Both the position numbers and the translations under genes were made by a program. DNA of 64,000 nucleotides from Trachythela sp. YZ-2020 (taxonomy: Eukaryota > Cnidaria > Anthozoa > Malacalcyonacea > Clavulariidae): the NCBI GenBank assembly GCA_016169945.1, contig JADLSH010000387.1, forward strand, positions 2,604,001 through 2,668,000, written 5' to 3'. The stretch's first letter is position 1, and every line of letters starts with the position of its first letter. The notes under the pieces were generated by a model. That model worked only from the letters and a program-made list of their open reading frames with translations, did not search any database and was not told the origin of the DNA. Shown in pieces: positions 10,161 to 22,200 of this stretch.

Positions 10161-10894
10161 GAAGTAATTTTATCGCAGAATTATCTAAAATTACTGTTTG
10201 TGGTAAGGTAAGACAACATAATTTTTAATTGGTTACTAGTTCAGGCTATTTTTCGAAACATTTTAACATAGTTTATTATTTTGGTCTAGACATATTCTGT
10301 GAACTCATCTTTTGTGAAGCTTTATAAATATCTGCTAAAGGAATCCCATAGGCCATATACTGCAATGACAAATGCAGTGTACATATACGACAAAAAGATA
10401 TAACTTGTGATGCATGCATATGTTAGATGCTTGCTTATAAAGGTTCTTTTCATATTATCACGCTCACCTCCTGGCCATAATTTGGTGTCGTGCTGCTTTC
10501 AGCACATCCGGTCACGCATTTCAGAATGTTACTGGGATTTCAGTGAATTGTGGTTTGGCGTAACGTTTGAAATACTATTCAACAGGACTAACTGTCATAA
10601 ATAAGTAAAATGTGATAACTCGAAAATTATTTTATGATTTCCAGACAAAAATTGCACTTAACTATTACCAGTGAAAAAGACAATCATTCTAATTAGGGCC
10701 ACTCAGCTTTACTCGTGCAATATATTTGCCTGCGTCAGAGCAGTTATTTAATAGCAGCTGCACTCACAGACTATAGCAGTAAATCACCAGAAATCTGAAA
10801 CTAAGAGTACTTCCTAATTCGCATTTAGACAAACGCTGTTGTAACAAAGCTTTTCTTCGAATTCTGCTCGCAACGTCAACTAAAAAATTCTGTT
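10161..10894 (+). promoter_or_regulatory. Upstream region and 5' leader of the cysteine-rich gene
   Basis: No gene is seen. A TATA-like TTATTTAATAG at about 10,744 lies some 150 bp before the start codon, with CAGCTG just after. The leader before the ATG at 10,895 (AATTCTGTTATG) has no upstream ATG close by. The transcription start is unknown. Confidence 0.3.
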
Positions 10895-11413
10895 ATGAGG
10901 TCTATCAATATTTGCCTCTTTGTTGCTGTCTACTTGGTTTTCGCTGTTGAAGATGTATTCGCAGATGATGAAGACGAATGGATCTCTATTGAGAAGAAAG
11001 ATCTTTGCCCAGCTTTATACAAAGAAGCGATCTGTACTGACAAGCTAATCAATTTTACCGACGTTGCTAAAACTATTAGAGACTTGGGTGAAAAGGACGT
11101 TTTATCGAATAAACAAGTTAATTCCGGTGAAGACGCATCACAGTGTGGAGAACCTCTTAAGAAAGCAATGTGCTCAAGTGATGCAAGGCCGTTATGCCTG
11201 GAAGACAAAACCTCTGGTGATGATAGTGCTGAAAGACGCGTGTGTAATGAGTTTTACCGAACATGCCCGATATTTAACGACATGGAAAGTCTGGACTATC
11301 ACGACTACATAGAAGAATGTGCGGCATATCTAAGAAGGGAATTTTCTGATATGACATGTGTGTATGTTGGGGTGAACTTCAAACAAGGTGTTTGTCCTAG
11401 ACCTACCAGAAGG
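10895..11413 (+). CDS. Cysteine-rich gene exon 1
   Basis: It codes for residues 1-173, with signal peptide and first CRD-like module. It ends at AGAAGG|GTGAGT, a near-consensus donor, in phase 0. Reading through would add only 17 residues before a stop. Confidence 0.75.
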
Positions 11414-13375
11414 GTGAGTAAATTCAGACAATGCGCCAATGCTGCCAGCGCAAGTCCTTGCATGTAGGAAGCTTTTCTAAAGTTGATATGGTCCAGTAAC
11501 GAAGAGCGCGTTTTCTGCGACGAAAGCCAGTAGTGTTTACGCCAAGAGGCAAAAATTAACAACTTCTGCTTCACAGGGAACCGGCTAATTGAAACGCTTA
11601 CAACAACAACTGCATTTCGTACCCTCCAGGAATTACAGAAAATATGTTTTGAATTTACATTTGAGAATGAATATTTACAGTTTAAAGGGCACTGAAATAG
11701 TCACAGGACCTTTTTGACATATAGGCTGGGGACCAAGGACCCAGCCCCCATGCGTCTTTTGTCTAAAATATAAACAAAAAGGGGAAGAATAATCATAACC
11801 AAATTAACCTTGCTTTTATACTGAAAGCTCAGCCTGTCTAGATAGATATATCAAAATATTGTGTCTGAAAGTGTAGACACAAATATTTGAAACTCTGAAA
11901 AAGCCCCAGAACCCCTACCAGTTAAAACATTCCTGTTTACCACCTCCTGGTTAGATTATTTTTACTTTATGCCCCCCCCCCCCCGCCTCTCACTGACGAA
12001 TTCTTAAAAAATAGCCTTGCATAGTCAAGGAGCCATGCAATAACTGACTGACCGCTGGTTATCTCTTGTTGACTTTCCCTACCCCTAACATCGAGTCCTT
12101 GCATGTTTTCTAGATGCCAAAGTTCTACATTCAGGTATACGAGGCAAAATCTAAGGCCATGAAACCACTGATCGACCTACTTGATGATGCTAACGATTTG
12201 CTTGATAACGTCTGGGACACAGGGTGTTTGAAAACCGTGCGAGAATTGCCATGCATGCCCATCTACTGTTCCGATGACAATATTGTTCAAATGAAAAATA
12301 AGAGGAAGGATTGTGGCAGAGCTATGGAATGGTAAGTCATACACTGAGCTTATAGAAGGACTGGATGGAGTTCAATTTCCTCGAATGGAAGCTTTGGCAG
12401 AGTATCAGGAAAGCAATCTGAGTCATATGGTTCAAGGCCCGCGTGGGACTCGGCTCTAAGAGGGGCGATTTTCAATGAGATTTGATCAGCTATTAAACAT
12501 TTAAAACATATATTTGGATAGGGCCCTGACCTTAACATTTCAAAAACAGAACTAGGCCGACTTTGTATTCAATGTTAAAAGAACCAACAGTCAACAGAAG
12601 CCTAAAAATATTTACATATTTGTTGAGACTCAAAGAATGACATTCATTTCGTATTTCTTTCGACCAAAAACTGGTTACTGCACAGTAAATGAAAATCACC
12701 TTCTTCGTGTACATTTAAATTTAGATCAGTTTTTCTTTTGTAAATTCAGGAATATTTCTGTTTTCCAATTCTGATGCGATCTTTTGACTACTGCTTCTTC
12801 ACTTATCAATAGACAAATTTAGCTTGCATGAACATTATAGATGTAAATTGACGTGTGATTATAATGGAACGTAATTGTTCGCTACTAGCAAAACAAAGAA
12901 TCTGTTAACGCATACGATTTTACACAATATAGCCACAACTACACTTCGGTACGAGCTAATAGCCTTACTCTTGTGATCAAATCTATTAAATCACATACGT
13001 CAAGAGGACAATCACATTCGAAAAATCGGATCGTGTGAACAGGACTTTATGACTCTCACTCGTGATCTGAAATGTAATGGTCACTTTACATCAAATTGTC
13101 ACGCAAGCTAAATTTGTCTATCTATCATTGTTAACAGTGTTTCAAAAGCGACGAAGAAGTTGAAATCATTGACAGGAGATTTAGCCGAAGGTTTGGTGGA
13201 CAATCTACGAGACGCTGTCAAAGATAGCTGTGAAACGATTATTGAAGGTTTTGAGGATCTGCTCAACCCATCAAGTGATACTAGTGTGCGTACCAGCACT
13301 GGTGGAGTGTCTGCTGCACAATATTCTATCCCTTTAACCTTACTAGCTCTATTGCTTTGCTTGAAAATGTTTTGA
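10895..13375 (+). CDS. Secreted GPI-anchored cysteine-rich protein with Frizzled-CRD-like modules (3 exons)
   Basis: Exons 10,895-11,413, 12,114-12,331 and 13,138-13,375 join in phase to 325 codons (324 residues plus stop). Residues 1-23 are a signal peptide (hydrophobic run ending FADD). The first module has regularly spaced cysteines: CPALYKEAIC, then CGEPLKKAMCSSDARPLC, then CNEFYRTCP. This resembles the C...L...LC...PxC / CxxxxxxC spacing of Frizzled cysteine-rich domains. The second exon repeats the theme with CLKTVRELPCMPIYC. The C terminus is a small-residue stretch (STGGVSAAQYS) followed by a hydrophobic tail (IPLTLLALLLCLKMF) that ends the protein without charges, the pattern of a GPI-anchor signal. 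It probably acts outside the cell, tethered to the membrane. Ligand binding such as Wnt is only a possibility. If exon 1 were not spliced it would stop at 11,467. I do not recognise an orthologue. Confidence 0.75.
11414..12113 (+). other. Intron 1 of the cysteine-rich gene
   Basis: 700 bp with GT-AG ends. It contains a C-run at about 11,972-11,984; no other feature seen. Confidence 0.6.
12114..12331 (+). CDS. Cysteine-rich gene exon 2
   Basis: The acceptor is CATGTTTTCTAG|ATG, entered in phase 0; the donor is GAATG|GTAAGT, leaving two bases of a Cys codon. It encodes a helical stretch (MKPLIDLLDDANDLLD) and the second cysteine cluster. Confidence 0.75.
12332..13137 (+). other. Intron 2 of the cysteine-rich gene
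   Basis: 806 bp with GT-AG ends, AT-rich, no repeat or gene noticed. Confidence 0.6.
13138..13375 (+). CDS. Cysteine-rich gene exon 3 (C terminus)
   Basis: The acceptor TTGTTAACAG|T completes the Cys codon and keeps frame to the TAG at 13,373-13,375. It encodes a charged helical segment, an S/T/G-rich linker and the terminal hydrophobic GPI-type tail. Confidence 0.75.
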
Positions 13376-13737
13376 TAGCCATTTTTACATGGAGCCATAG
13401 CCATTTTAATATTTTTAATCTCTTACTTTTAACACCGACTATAATTTGATTCGTCGGTCGTATTTGTGGCTCTTTTTAATACGTTCTTAAATTTAGTAAA
13501 AGAGCGAGCTATGCCTATGTCCTATGACGAGCGGAAACATATTAATAACATACTTCAATTTTACTATATTAACTTTTACTCTTAGGAATAGGCCCATAGT
13601 AATTGGTTTTTTACTGTTGTGGTGTTCCTACCATTCACTGTTTGCATTTATTGTATAATATGTTTAATTGGGTGCTAGTAATTTTTAGTGTATCCGTTGC
13701 GTATGTTTAAGTTTTGGCGAAGTTAAATGAATAAGTA

Positions 13738-13802
13738 AATAAATAATCACTTGGAGAAAAAGTATAGCCTTGTAACGTAGATTCGTGAGGAATTTTGAAT
13801 AA
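13738..13802 (+). terminator. Poly(A) signals of the cysteine-rich gene
   Basis: AATAAA occurs at 13,738-13,743 and again at 13,797-13,802, about 360-430 bp after the stop codon. Either could direct 3' end formation; this is inferred from the hexamer and position only. Confidence 0.45.
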
Positions 13803-14485
13803 ATAGATTGAGAGTCTGTTAAGCCAATTTGTATTTGATTAATAATAGTAACAATAAGATCTAATTTATTCATTGGTGATTGTTAATCAAAATGTTGTGT
13901 TCACGCTGCTTGTTCGCTGTTTGTTTACAAGTTTCTAACAACCTAACTGTTGTCCTTTTAGCTTTTATGTTTCAGAGTCCTCGTCAAGCATGTAACGCTG
14001 TATTTTATGTCGATATGGTTGCCAAGGTCACTGTGCCAAGGTCGTAAATCCTTGGGGGATGGAGGGGACGAACCCCCCACCCATTTTTTTTTGGCAGAGG
14101 GGGGTTAAAATGTTATTATACGCCCATGCACTTTTTCTTTCTTTGTCACTAATTCAAAAACACAATAAGGATTGGTTTAAATCTTGCTTTAAATAGACAC
14201 GGTTCCCGAACTTGCTTGAGTCACACGAAACCGTAGGTTACAACTACTTATAATCCTAAGTAGTTTTCATTGCCGGATAGCGACATCGGGAAGTGTCTAT
14301 AAATGATGCGAAAATGCCATGAAAACGTTAAACGTGTTACATGCCTCCATAACTATTAGCATGCTCCACCCCCCCCCCCCTTTTTGTACCTATCCCGGTT
14401 AAATTGATCTCCTTTGAACAATTATATTAAGTCACTGATCTCAGTGTTAAAACAGCGAAGGAAAAGAGAGGAGCACGAGACTAAA
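13803..14485. other. Intergenic, no gene seen
   Basis: It lies between two converging genes. It contains a C-run at about 14,368-14,380 and no coding block. Confidence 0.5.
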
Positions 14486-14672
14486 GCCCGTTCTCCACTA
14501 GGCGAACGAAGAACAAATTTCGGGAACGCGATTGGCTAGCGAAAAAATTCGCCGCGAAAAAGTAGAAAGCGATCCTACTTTTTCGCGGCGAATTTTTTCG
14601 CTAGCCAATCACCTTGCCGGATTTATATTTCGCGTCGCGTCGCGCGAACAAATTCGCCTAGTGGAGAACACC
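14486..14672. mobile_element. Short MITE with perfect internal hairpin
   Basis: Ends CCGTTCTCCACTAGGCGAA and TTCGCCTAGTGGAGAACA are inverted. Inside, 35 bp (14,531-14,565) are perfectly inverted at 14,575-14,609 with a 9-bp loop. The apparent 108-residue ORF here reads through this hairpin and is not a gene. Target duplication is not clear. Confidence 0.75.
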
Positions 14673-15759
14673 AGTATTTGCGCATCATCTTTTCATAGGC
14701 TTGATCTTGTTTTACGTTCACAGTCAAGTTCTCCACAGGTACACAAGACATTATTTTACTATGTCTATGATTGTTTCTTTCTCACTAATTTCACAAACAG
14801 AACAATACTAGCTTCTCTTTACACCAGGTATATAATATATGCATTCTCGTATAAATAGGCAATTGAGTTCAATTGACAGTAAATATATCCAATGGGATAC
14901 AATGCTTAAGTCGTGAAACTCACGATATATAAAGTCAATGGTCATTCCGTCTTCATCACCGACTACCTTATGAATTGTCATGAAGTCTCGAGTGTTTCAA
15001 GGATGAATTTTTGAAAGAGATGCTAAATGAATCAATTTCAGAAATATATCCTTCTCTGGGACCGCATCTACGAAGCCCGTTTACGTTATCCCATAAGAAG
15101 TAAAATTTGGAAACTTGTTGAAATTACAAGACAACTCATATATGTTTTTACGATTTATACAATAATTCGATCGTTCCTCGTCACGCGCGTACTGTATTTT
15201 CACGTAGCCATGTTTTGGCTTAACTGTCCACCCGTAACTTGAACAAATGCATGTTAATTTAAACATTACAATTGGTTGATTTGGCAAAAATACAGTATAA
15301 TACGCAGACGTGATGATAAGGGATCATATTTTTTCATAAACCTAGACATGACTTTAATTCATTCATTCAATAAGATGATGTGCGAGAGTATCATTTAATT
15401 TCGGCTTCGTAGAATCGGCCCCGGCATGATATGTCATTACATTTGGCAAACATAAATGTCCTAATTTTGGAGTAAGATGTTCTTTGAATGAATGATTAAC
15501 ATTCTTCAATATTATGTTCTAAGCGGTAATATCATCGCTCGCAACTCGAATAAAGTTGCGATGTCTAAACAAAAAGTCACCTTTTTACAGTTTTTTCCAA
15601 CATCACTCGACTGATTAGTATCAATGAGTTGTAGGTTTTGATAATTATTGCATTTTCCACGAGTTGTTAGTTGGGATGACGGAAAACAGCATGACATGTG
15701 ATGAGCGAATGTACTCTGCTTTGTTTAGGGAGATCATTGTGCTGAGCAAGTATGCAACA
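14673..15759. other. 3' flank of the FREM2-like gene, no gene seen
   Basis: It presumably includes the 3' untranslated region of the minus-strand gene next to its stop at 15,760. No AATAAA was found on the minus strand close by. A small hairpin (CGCAACT...AGTTGCG) lies near 15,540-15,560. Confidence 0.4.
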
Positions 15760-16203
15760 CTAGACCTCAGTCCCCTGCATTTGTTCACCCGGCTCGACGA
15801 CCTTCGTAGTAACCGGTCGAGATTTACGTCTATACAACATCACCAAGACAATAACAGCAACCAATAAGATTAAACAAACAGTAATAATTACAATTAGAAC
15901 CCATTTCAAAGATAACGAACTGCTCTCATCATCACTCGCATCCTTACGAATCCCTTCTTGACCGTCATTATTACCATCTTTGGTGTCACCATTATCCTCG
16001 TACACCAATTTAATAGAACGTAACAAAGCGGCTCCTTGTGGCGACTCCTTAGAAGATTTCGTAGCTGATCGTTTTGACAAGGAATGAACCACGTGAGAAG
16101 ATTGACCAATCACAGTGCTTCGTTTACCAATACCTCGAGTGGAACTCCTGAATGATCGGATTGTATAGATGGCGTGTAGATACCACTGGCGACCGCTAGC
16201 GAC
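15760..16203 (-). CDS. FREM2-like exon 18: end of ectodomain, transmembrane helix, PDZ-ligand tail
   Basis: Acceptor GTTTATTCTTAG|GT; 444 bp including the stop, phase 0. [14 protein letters not shown] is a family hallmark. The transmembrane run [20 protein letters not shown] is followed by the stop-transfer LYRRKSR. The last residues are GTEV, a class I PDZ-binding motif (T-x-V). Confidence 0.92.
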   Translation of the reverse strand, partial: VASGRQWYLHAIYTIRSFRSSTRGIGKRSTVIGQSSHVVHSLSKRSATKSSKESPQGAALLRSIKLVYEDNGDTKDGNNDGQEGIRKDASDDESSSLSLKWVLIVIITVCLILLVAVIVLVMLYRRKSRPVTTKVVEPGEQMQGTEV

Positions 16204-19200
16204 CTAAGAATAAACAATCAAAATAATTTATATATTGTTTACGTCGTGCATGCTTCTTACAGCATGTTTAACAAATGTGAAATAAGGAGATGTTGTTGTT
16301 ACCCAATTAACAATTTTGGATAACCCACATGTCTAGTTTCTATTGTTTTAGGTCCGTTTCAGACGCCGCTCCACTCATGCGCCGAACTTAATTGTGTTAG
16401 GTGGGACGCTGGAGCGACACAAGAGCGACAGTGATTCAAACGACGTATAAAATATAATGTTGTTGACGAGAGAGGAGGGGAATTTGCGCGGGAATTCCAA
16501 ATACAATTCAAAAAATAAGAAAACATTACAAAGTGGCTAATCTAATCCTAACAAATTACAGTAGATTTTGATTTAGGTTCGGCACATGAGTGGAGCGGCG
16601 TATGAATCAATGTCGCTCTAACGGCGCATAATGCGACAGGCTCTGTCGAACTTCTGCCGAACTTATGTCGCTCCAAATTCTGCCGTACCTGATCACTGAT
16701 CTGAATATAGGCTGGATAACGCATCTCTTGTCAAAAGTGAAGCCGGAAGTCAAGCGGCCGATCAGTGCCGCCACCCGATTCTGAGGCCCTACTTTATTAT
16801 AGATAGTATTACAGAATCCTAGTTTTTTCGCTTTTTTTGCCTTTTAAACGTTTCTGGCCGGGCCAGTTTTACTATCACAAAGATAGAAGCACACGAGAAG
16901 AAATTTGAGCAAAAAATTTGGAGTATTATGGTTTTATAACGCCGTGAAACTGGATTTACAAGTTCGAAGGAGTGAACAGCCGCATGTTCGCGATGTTTTG
17001 TTTATGATATTTCAATTCAAAATCCACTCAAAATATAGAATTACTGCTACTGGACGAAGGCACTCAAGGAATTTGATGAAATGAACCAGTTCAGCTGCAG
17101 TATGAACATCGCTAACATGTGGCTGTTCACTCCTTCGAACTTGTAAATCCAGTTTCACGGCGTTATAAAACCATAATACTCCAAATATTTTGCTCAAATT
17201 TCTTCTCGTGTGCTTCTATCTTTGTGATAGTGAAACTGGCCCGGCCAGAAACGTTTAAAAGGCAAAAAAAGCGAAAAAACTAGGATTCTGTAATACAATC
17301 TATAATAAAGTAGGGCCTCAGAATCGGGTGGCGGCACTGATCGCCGCTTGACTTCCGGCTTCACTTTTTTCCATCAAATTATTAAGAGATGCGTTATCCA
17401 GCCTATATTCAGATCAGTGTACCTGATTGATTCATACGTCGCTCTTGTGTCGCACCTAATTCGTCATTTAAGTTCGGCGCATGAGTGGAGCGGCGTCTGA
17501 AACGGGCCTTAGTTAACTTTACGAAACCATAGAATACAACAAAGGTAACTAAGGATTAGAATTAGCGGTACAAGTTATTCGGCGATTAAGATAATTCTCA
17601 TGCGTTGTTGATTTATCCAGCGTTTTGGACGTATGATTTCTCTAGCATCCTTTATACCTGAAACAACGGAGAACTATCAAATCTGAAGCCATCTGAGTTA
17701 GGTTGTTCCACCAAAGCATGAGCATTTTCGTCATCAATGGCCAACTTGGCTGAGAATGGGACGTTACGGAATCTTTGTGTGATCATTTGTGGAGCTCCGC
17801 GATCCTATATGATTCAGAACAGAATTAGTTATCAGTGATGATGAATGCTTAAAATACATCACTTGAAGCGCAGTATCCGTTTAATTTACTTGCAAAGAGT
17901 TGAATAAAATAGAGATAAATTTAGTTTGACGAAAACCGGCTACGATGGGCTTGATTGCCGCTTGTAACATTCAGAAATTTATTTTTAGTAAGAGATTTTG
18001 ACAGCACAAATTTCTTTTCCTAAACTGCTGAGGACAACGAGTAGAAAATTGAACTTACCAAAATTTTGAAGCGATAACTCAATAATTTTGAGTCAGCTAG
18101 GCAACCATATTCCTCACTATCAGGGTTATACTGAGGAATGTAACCGTCCAGACCACTACACACAAATATCTTCTCAACTGAGACGTGATAAGCACTTCCT
18201 AGACTTTGTTGAGGATCTACCATTATACGACCATAAATAATAGAACCTAAAGAAACGTAAACGATAGTAAGGGGCAATTATTGTATGAATTTATAGTATT
18301 TTATTTAGCTTCGCCAATAATACAAACTGTAATTTTTAGATTCAAAACACACAAAGAAAGGCGGGAACACCACAACAGTCTAACACCAATTACTGTGGGC
18401 CCTTAAAATAATAAAAACTAAAAAATTACGAATATAAAAGTGTTAAATGTACTAACAGCACATTAAAGGCTGTTTAAGACTACGTGTCTTAAACTACGTG
18501 GCAACACGCATTTAGGGCAGACTGATTTCCACGTTCTTGCGTCGTTCACATTATAGACGTTTTTAACAGAGTCATATAGTAATAGTAATCCCCTGAATGG
18601 AGCCAGCGATAAGTTTTTCATGAACCAAAACCAATCTTAGTTCAAATTACATTTTCCAAATTAGGTGACAAGAAACCACTTTAAACATTATTAGCGAAAC
18701 TAAATGAACTAAACTAAACTAAACTCATCTCAACACGAGGCAAGCTCAAAACCTTCAACTCGACTCAACTCAACAGAACAGAACAGAACAGAACAGAACA
18801 GAACAGAACGGAACGGAACGGAACCGAACGGAACGGAACGGAACAGAACAGAACAGAACAGAACGGAACCGAACCGAACGGCCTATTTATATACACTGAA
18901 CAGCTCCATCATATCATTTCTATGCAATTCTATCCGAAATCCAGTAATGATCCACTGTAACAAACCCGAGTACATGCAAAATGTCTACTGTGTTTTGTAT
19001 AGTCAAACAAAAATCACCCTTATCACAAGCGAGAAATACTTACTGTGATCAAGCATGCAACAACGTATATCTCACAACCGGCCTTCCTACAGTTGAAGTC
19101 CAGCAAAAGAGAGCAAAGAACGAAATAAAGCACATTTAGCATTTCAATACCTAAAGAAAAAGCAGCGTCCGATTGTTCCATCACTTTGTTCGTTTCATTT

Positions 19201-22200
19201 GACAACCAAACGTCTTGTCGAGAAAGGAGGAAAAACTGGGTACGAATATTGAATTCCACAGCATCAGGATCACTTGTCTGCTGAAATCTGATTGGCAGTG
19301 TGAAAGAGATGGGCATTCTTGGGTTACATTTCAGTGGAAGGGAGTATTTCACGTTCTGCAAAAGAAACGATATGGGGAAATAAGCTTGTACTTAAATATA
19401 CTAGAGAGAAATGGTGAATATTCTCAGAAAAATAGTTTGGTACAGAAAAAATAAACAGATGTAAATTGCATCTACTATATAATCAGAGTTAAAATAAGTA
19501 GTTGAACCATGTTGAATCCTTAACACAGCCCAACGGACGGCCATTAAAATGTAAGCAATTTTATAACAGGTACAACCAAGTAAAGCAAATCAGGACTTAG
19601 AGTAGTTGTCATATGTAAATCCATTTTATCTCATACTGTATGTGATATACCTTTGAGTGTTTTCCCAGGCTGGTAAAGGACTTGTGCTGTCCAGCACTTA
19701 ACAGAAATGGATATTTCGAGTGAAATATTATATACAATATAATATTTTTATTTCACTCGAAATATCCATCCACCTAAACCTTCTACATCAATTTTTCAAT
19801 CGAGTGGGATGCAGAAAAAAAATCTTGTAATTTACCTTATCACAACCCGCAGTACCCGCATCTACAGTGTATATATATATACATGAACTTGTGGTTAACG
19901 CTTGGCAACTGGACTCTGTAGCTCAGTGGTCAGAGCGCTGCACCGGAATCGCAGGGCCGCAGGTTCGATTCCTGTCGGAGGACTTAGAGTTGCATTTTTC
20001 GCAACCGTTCCCGTTCAGGTCTAAAATATTGTATATAATATTTCACTCGAAATATCCATCCACCTAAACCTTCTACATCAATTTTTCAATCGAGTGGGAT
20101 GCAGAAAAAAAACATCTTGCATTTAGGTTAAGCCTTAATTTCTCCTTAACTGGTTCATTAATGAAGGTTTAATGTAGGTTTAATGTAGCTTTGAGTAAGC
20201 TTAAATTTTGTATTTCGTACTAATTTAAGAATATTTCAGAATCCGAGTTGCAATGCAAGTAGTCGCAAAATACACTCATAAATGAGACAGTATATATTGC
20301 ATGTACACTGAAAAGATAAAAGACATGAACTTTTTATTTTACCTGAGTAACAGTGCAGGGGATGAGTTTGACATAATACGTTCCACTGTAATCACGAACT
20401 GAGAATTCCGACACAAACTGCCACATCTGTTCAGGAGAGTTGTACGTTGGAGCACTGCGTAGTAACTTTAACTGAAAACTGAGGTTTGGTTGATCAGGCG
20501 ACATGACCATTGAGAATATATTTTGATCTGAAATGTTAACAAGATTTTCGTTTTGCCATATTTAATACAACACAAGACTTTGCAGGAAAGTTCATGGGAA
20601 TACAACTCATGAGTAGTCTTCTTGTCCAGGTTAATGCAAAAATTCTATTCATCATTTCGTGGCGTACATAATGTATTATCGCGCAACTCCTTATACCAAT
20701 GGTTTAGTTTAACTGTCTATAGGTAACACAAATGTTTAGTCGACCTTAGAAGTGCTTACGTCGCGCAATTTTTAATACATACGGACTTCAGGAATGCGTA
20801 GTGCAGTGTGGAATAATTGTAGGAAAATATTTGGTCAATTGTTCATTGTTTGAAAACTATGTGACGTGAACACTTCTAAGGTCTACACTTAAACACTTCT
20901 TTGGTTGAATTGGAGAAAATAGTCGTGCAAGTACAAGCTGTAAAAGAGGGCTTCATAGTGTAGTCATTATTGACCGGCCGCTCCCTTCAATATTTTCTCT
21001 TCCATTTTCCATCGCCGGTAATATGTATAGGAGCAAAATTTGAGATGGCCTATTATAAATTACTTTAAGAAATTTACGATACCTTCGCGTGCAAGAATAA
21101 AAGTTCCTCTAAATCTGGCCACTGTTCTGAAAGTCACCACCAACCGTTTGTCTTGCGGGCGAATTACAACCCCAGTTGGATATAGGTAACCCTTGAGTAC
21201 GGATCCTTCAGGTGAACCAATCCCATCCTTCCATAATACCGCTGTATCGTAGGTAAACGACATCTTTAGATGTGACGAGTGATCAAAATGCATCCAGCCA
21301 CCAAAAGCGCTGGGAGAATGGTAGATATACGAGACATATAAGGGGACGCGTACGGACAAATGTGAACGAGTAAGGTCACGTACTTGACCATCACTTGCTA
21401 TCCTCCCACCACACTCTTGTACCAGTTCAGACATTGTGTAATAATTTTCAAACGTCCACATACACGCCTCCAGATTCAGATTGCGGTAAAACCGCAGTGT
21501 TGACTTGCCTCGTAGATCACTGCTATATTGGTATGGTTCTGTACCTCCGGACATGCGAGTAACTTGGTCAGTTAAAAATCCACTTTTCGTCTGAACTTCA
21601 TGTGAATCCAGTAGATTGGAACAAAGGTGCTGCCCACGACGCGAGGCGTCAGCGGTTAATGTGATTTCAAAGTTCGATAGTGACTTGGTAGATATAGCAG
21701 GAAGCATGCCATCGATATGAGGTACTAGCACACGAATGCGGATCATATTAGGATGGGTAGAGCTTTCTAATCCTGTGTAAGTAATTTGTGCGGAGAACGA
21801 TTCTGAGCCAATGTCTCCCATTTGTTGTGGCAAGCACAAACCTTCTTTACGACTTATTGTGGCTGGTTCACTGGTCGAGCCTAAACCTTTATAGTTTTCG
21901 TAGGTAATGGCGCGAGCAGTACATCGTACTCGGCTGCCAGGACCGAAGTATATACTATCCAAAGTTATCTTAGAAGTACTTGCAAAGAATGTTTGAGAAT
22001 CAATCGATCTAAAATCGTTCGTCACCCCATCAGGTCCTGTGGCGGCTGCTACCTCCCAGGTGTACCATGTCTTAGTGTTGTCGATTGATTGTCTACTGCA
22101 TAATGATCCTGTTTCAGGATACCGTGGGTGTTTGGGGTCGCACGCCTAAAATATGAAAAGAAAGTTTACTATTCCACACACTTTCGAGTTAATTTAAAAC

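Noticed and set aside
11064..11312. 82-codon ORF in another frame of the cysteine-rich exon
   Set aside because: Overlaps exon 1, which has a signal peptide, spaced cysteines and phase-matched downstream exons.
14532..14858. 108-codon ORF
   Set aside because: It runs straight through a perfect 35-bp hairpin of a MITE.
19911..19984. tRNA-like sequences with box A and box B, also at 22,370 and 32,805-32,880
   Set aside because: Irregular anticodon loop, shared non-tRNA leader and tail in all copies: SINE heads, not tRNA genes.
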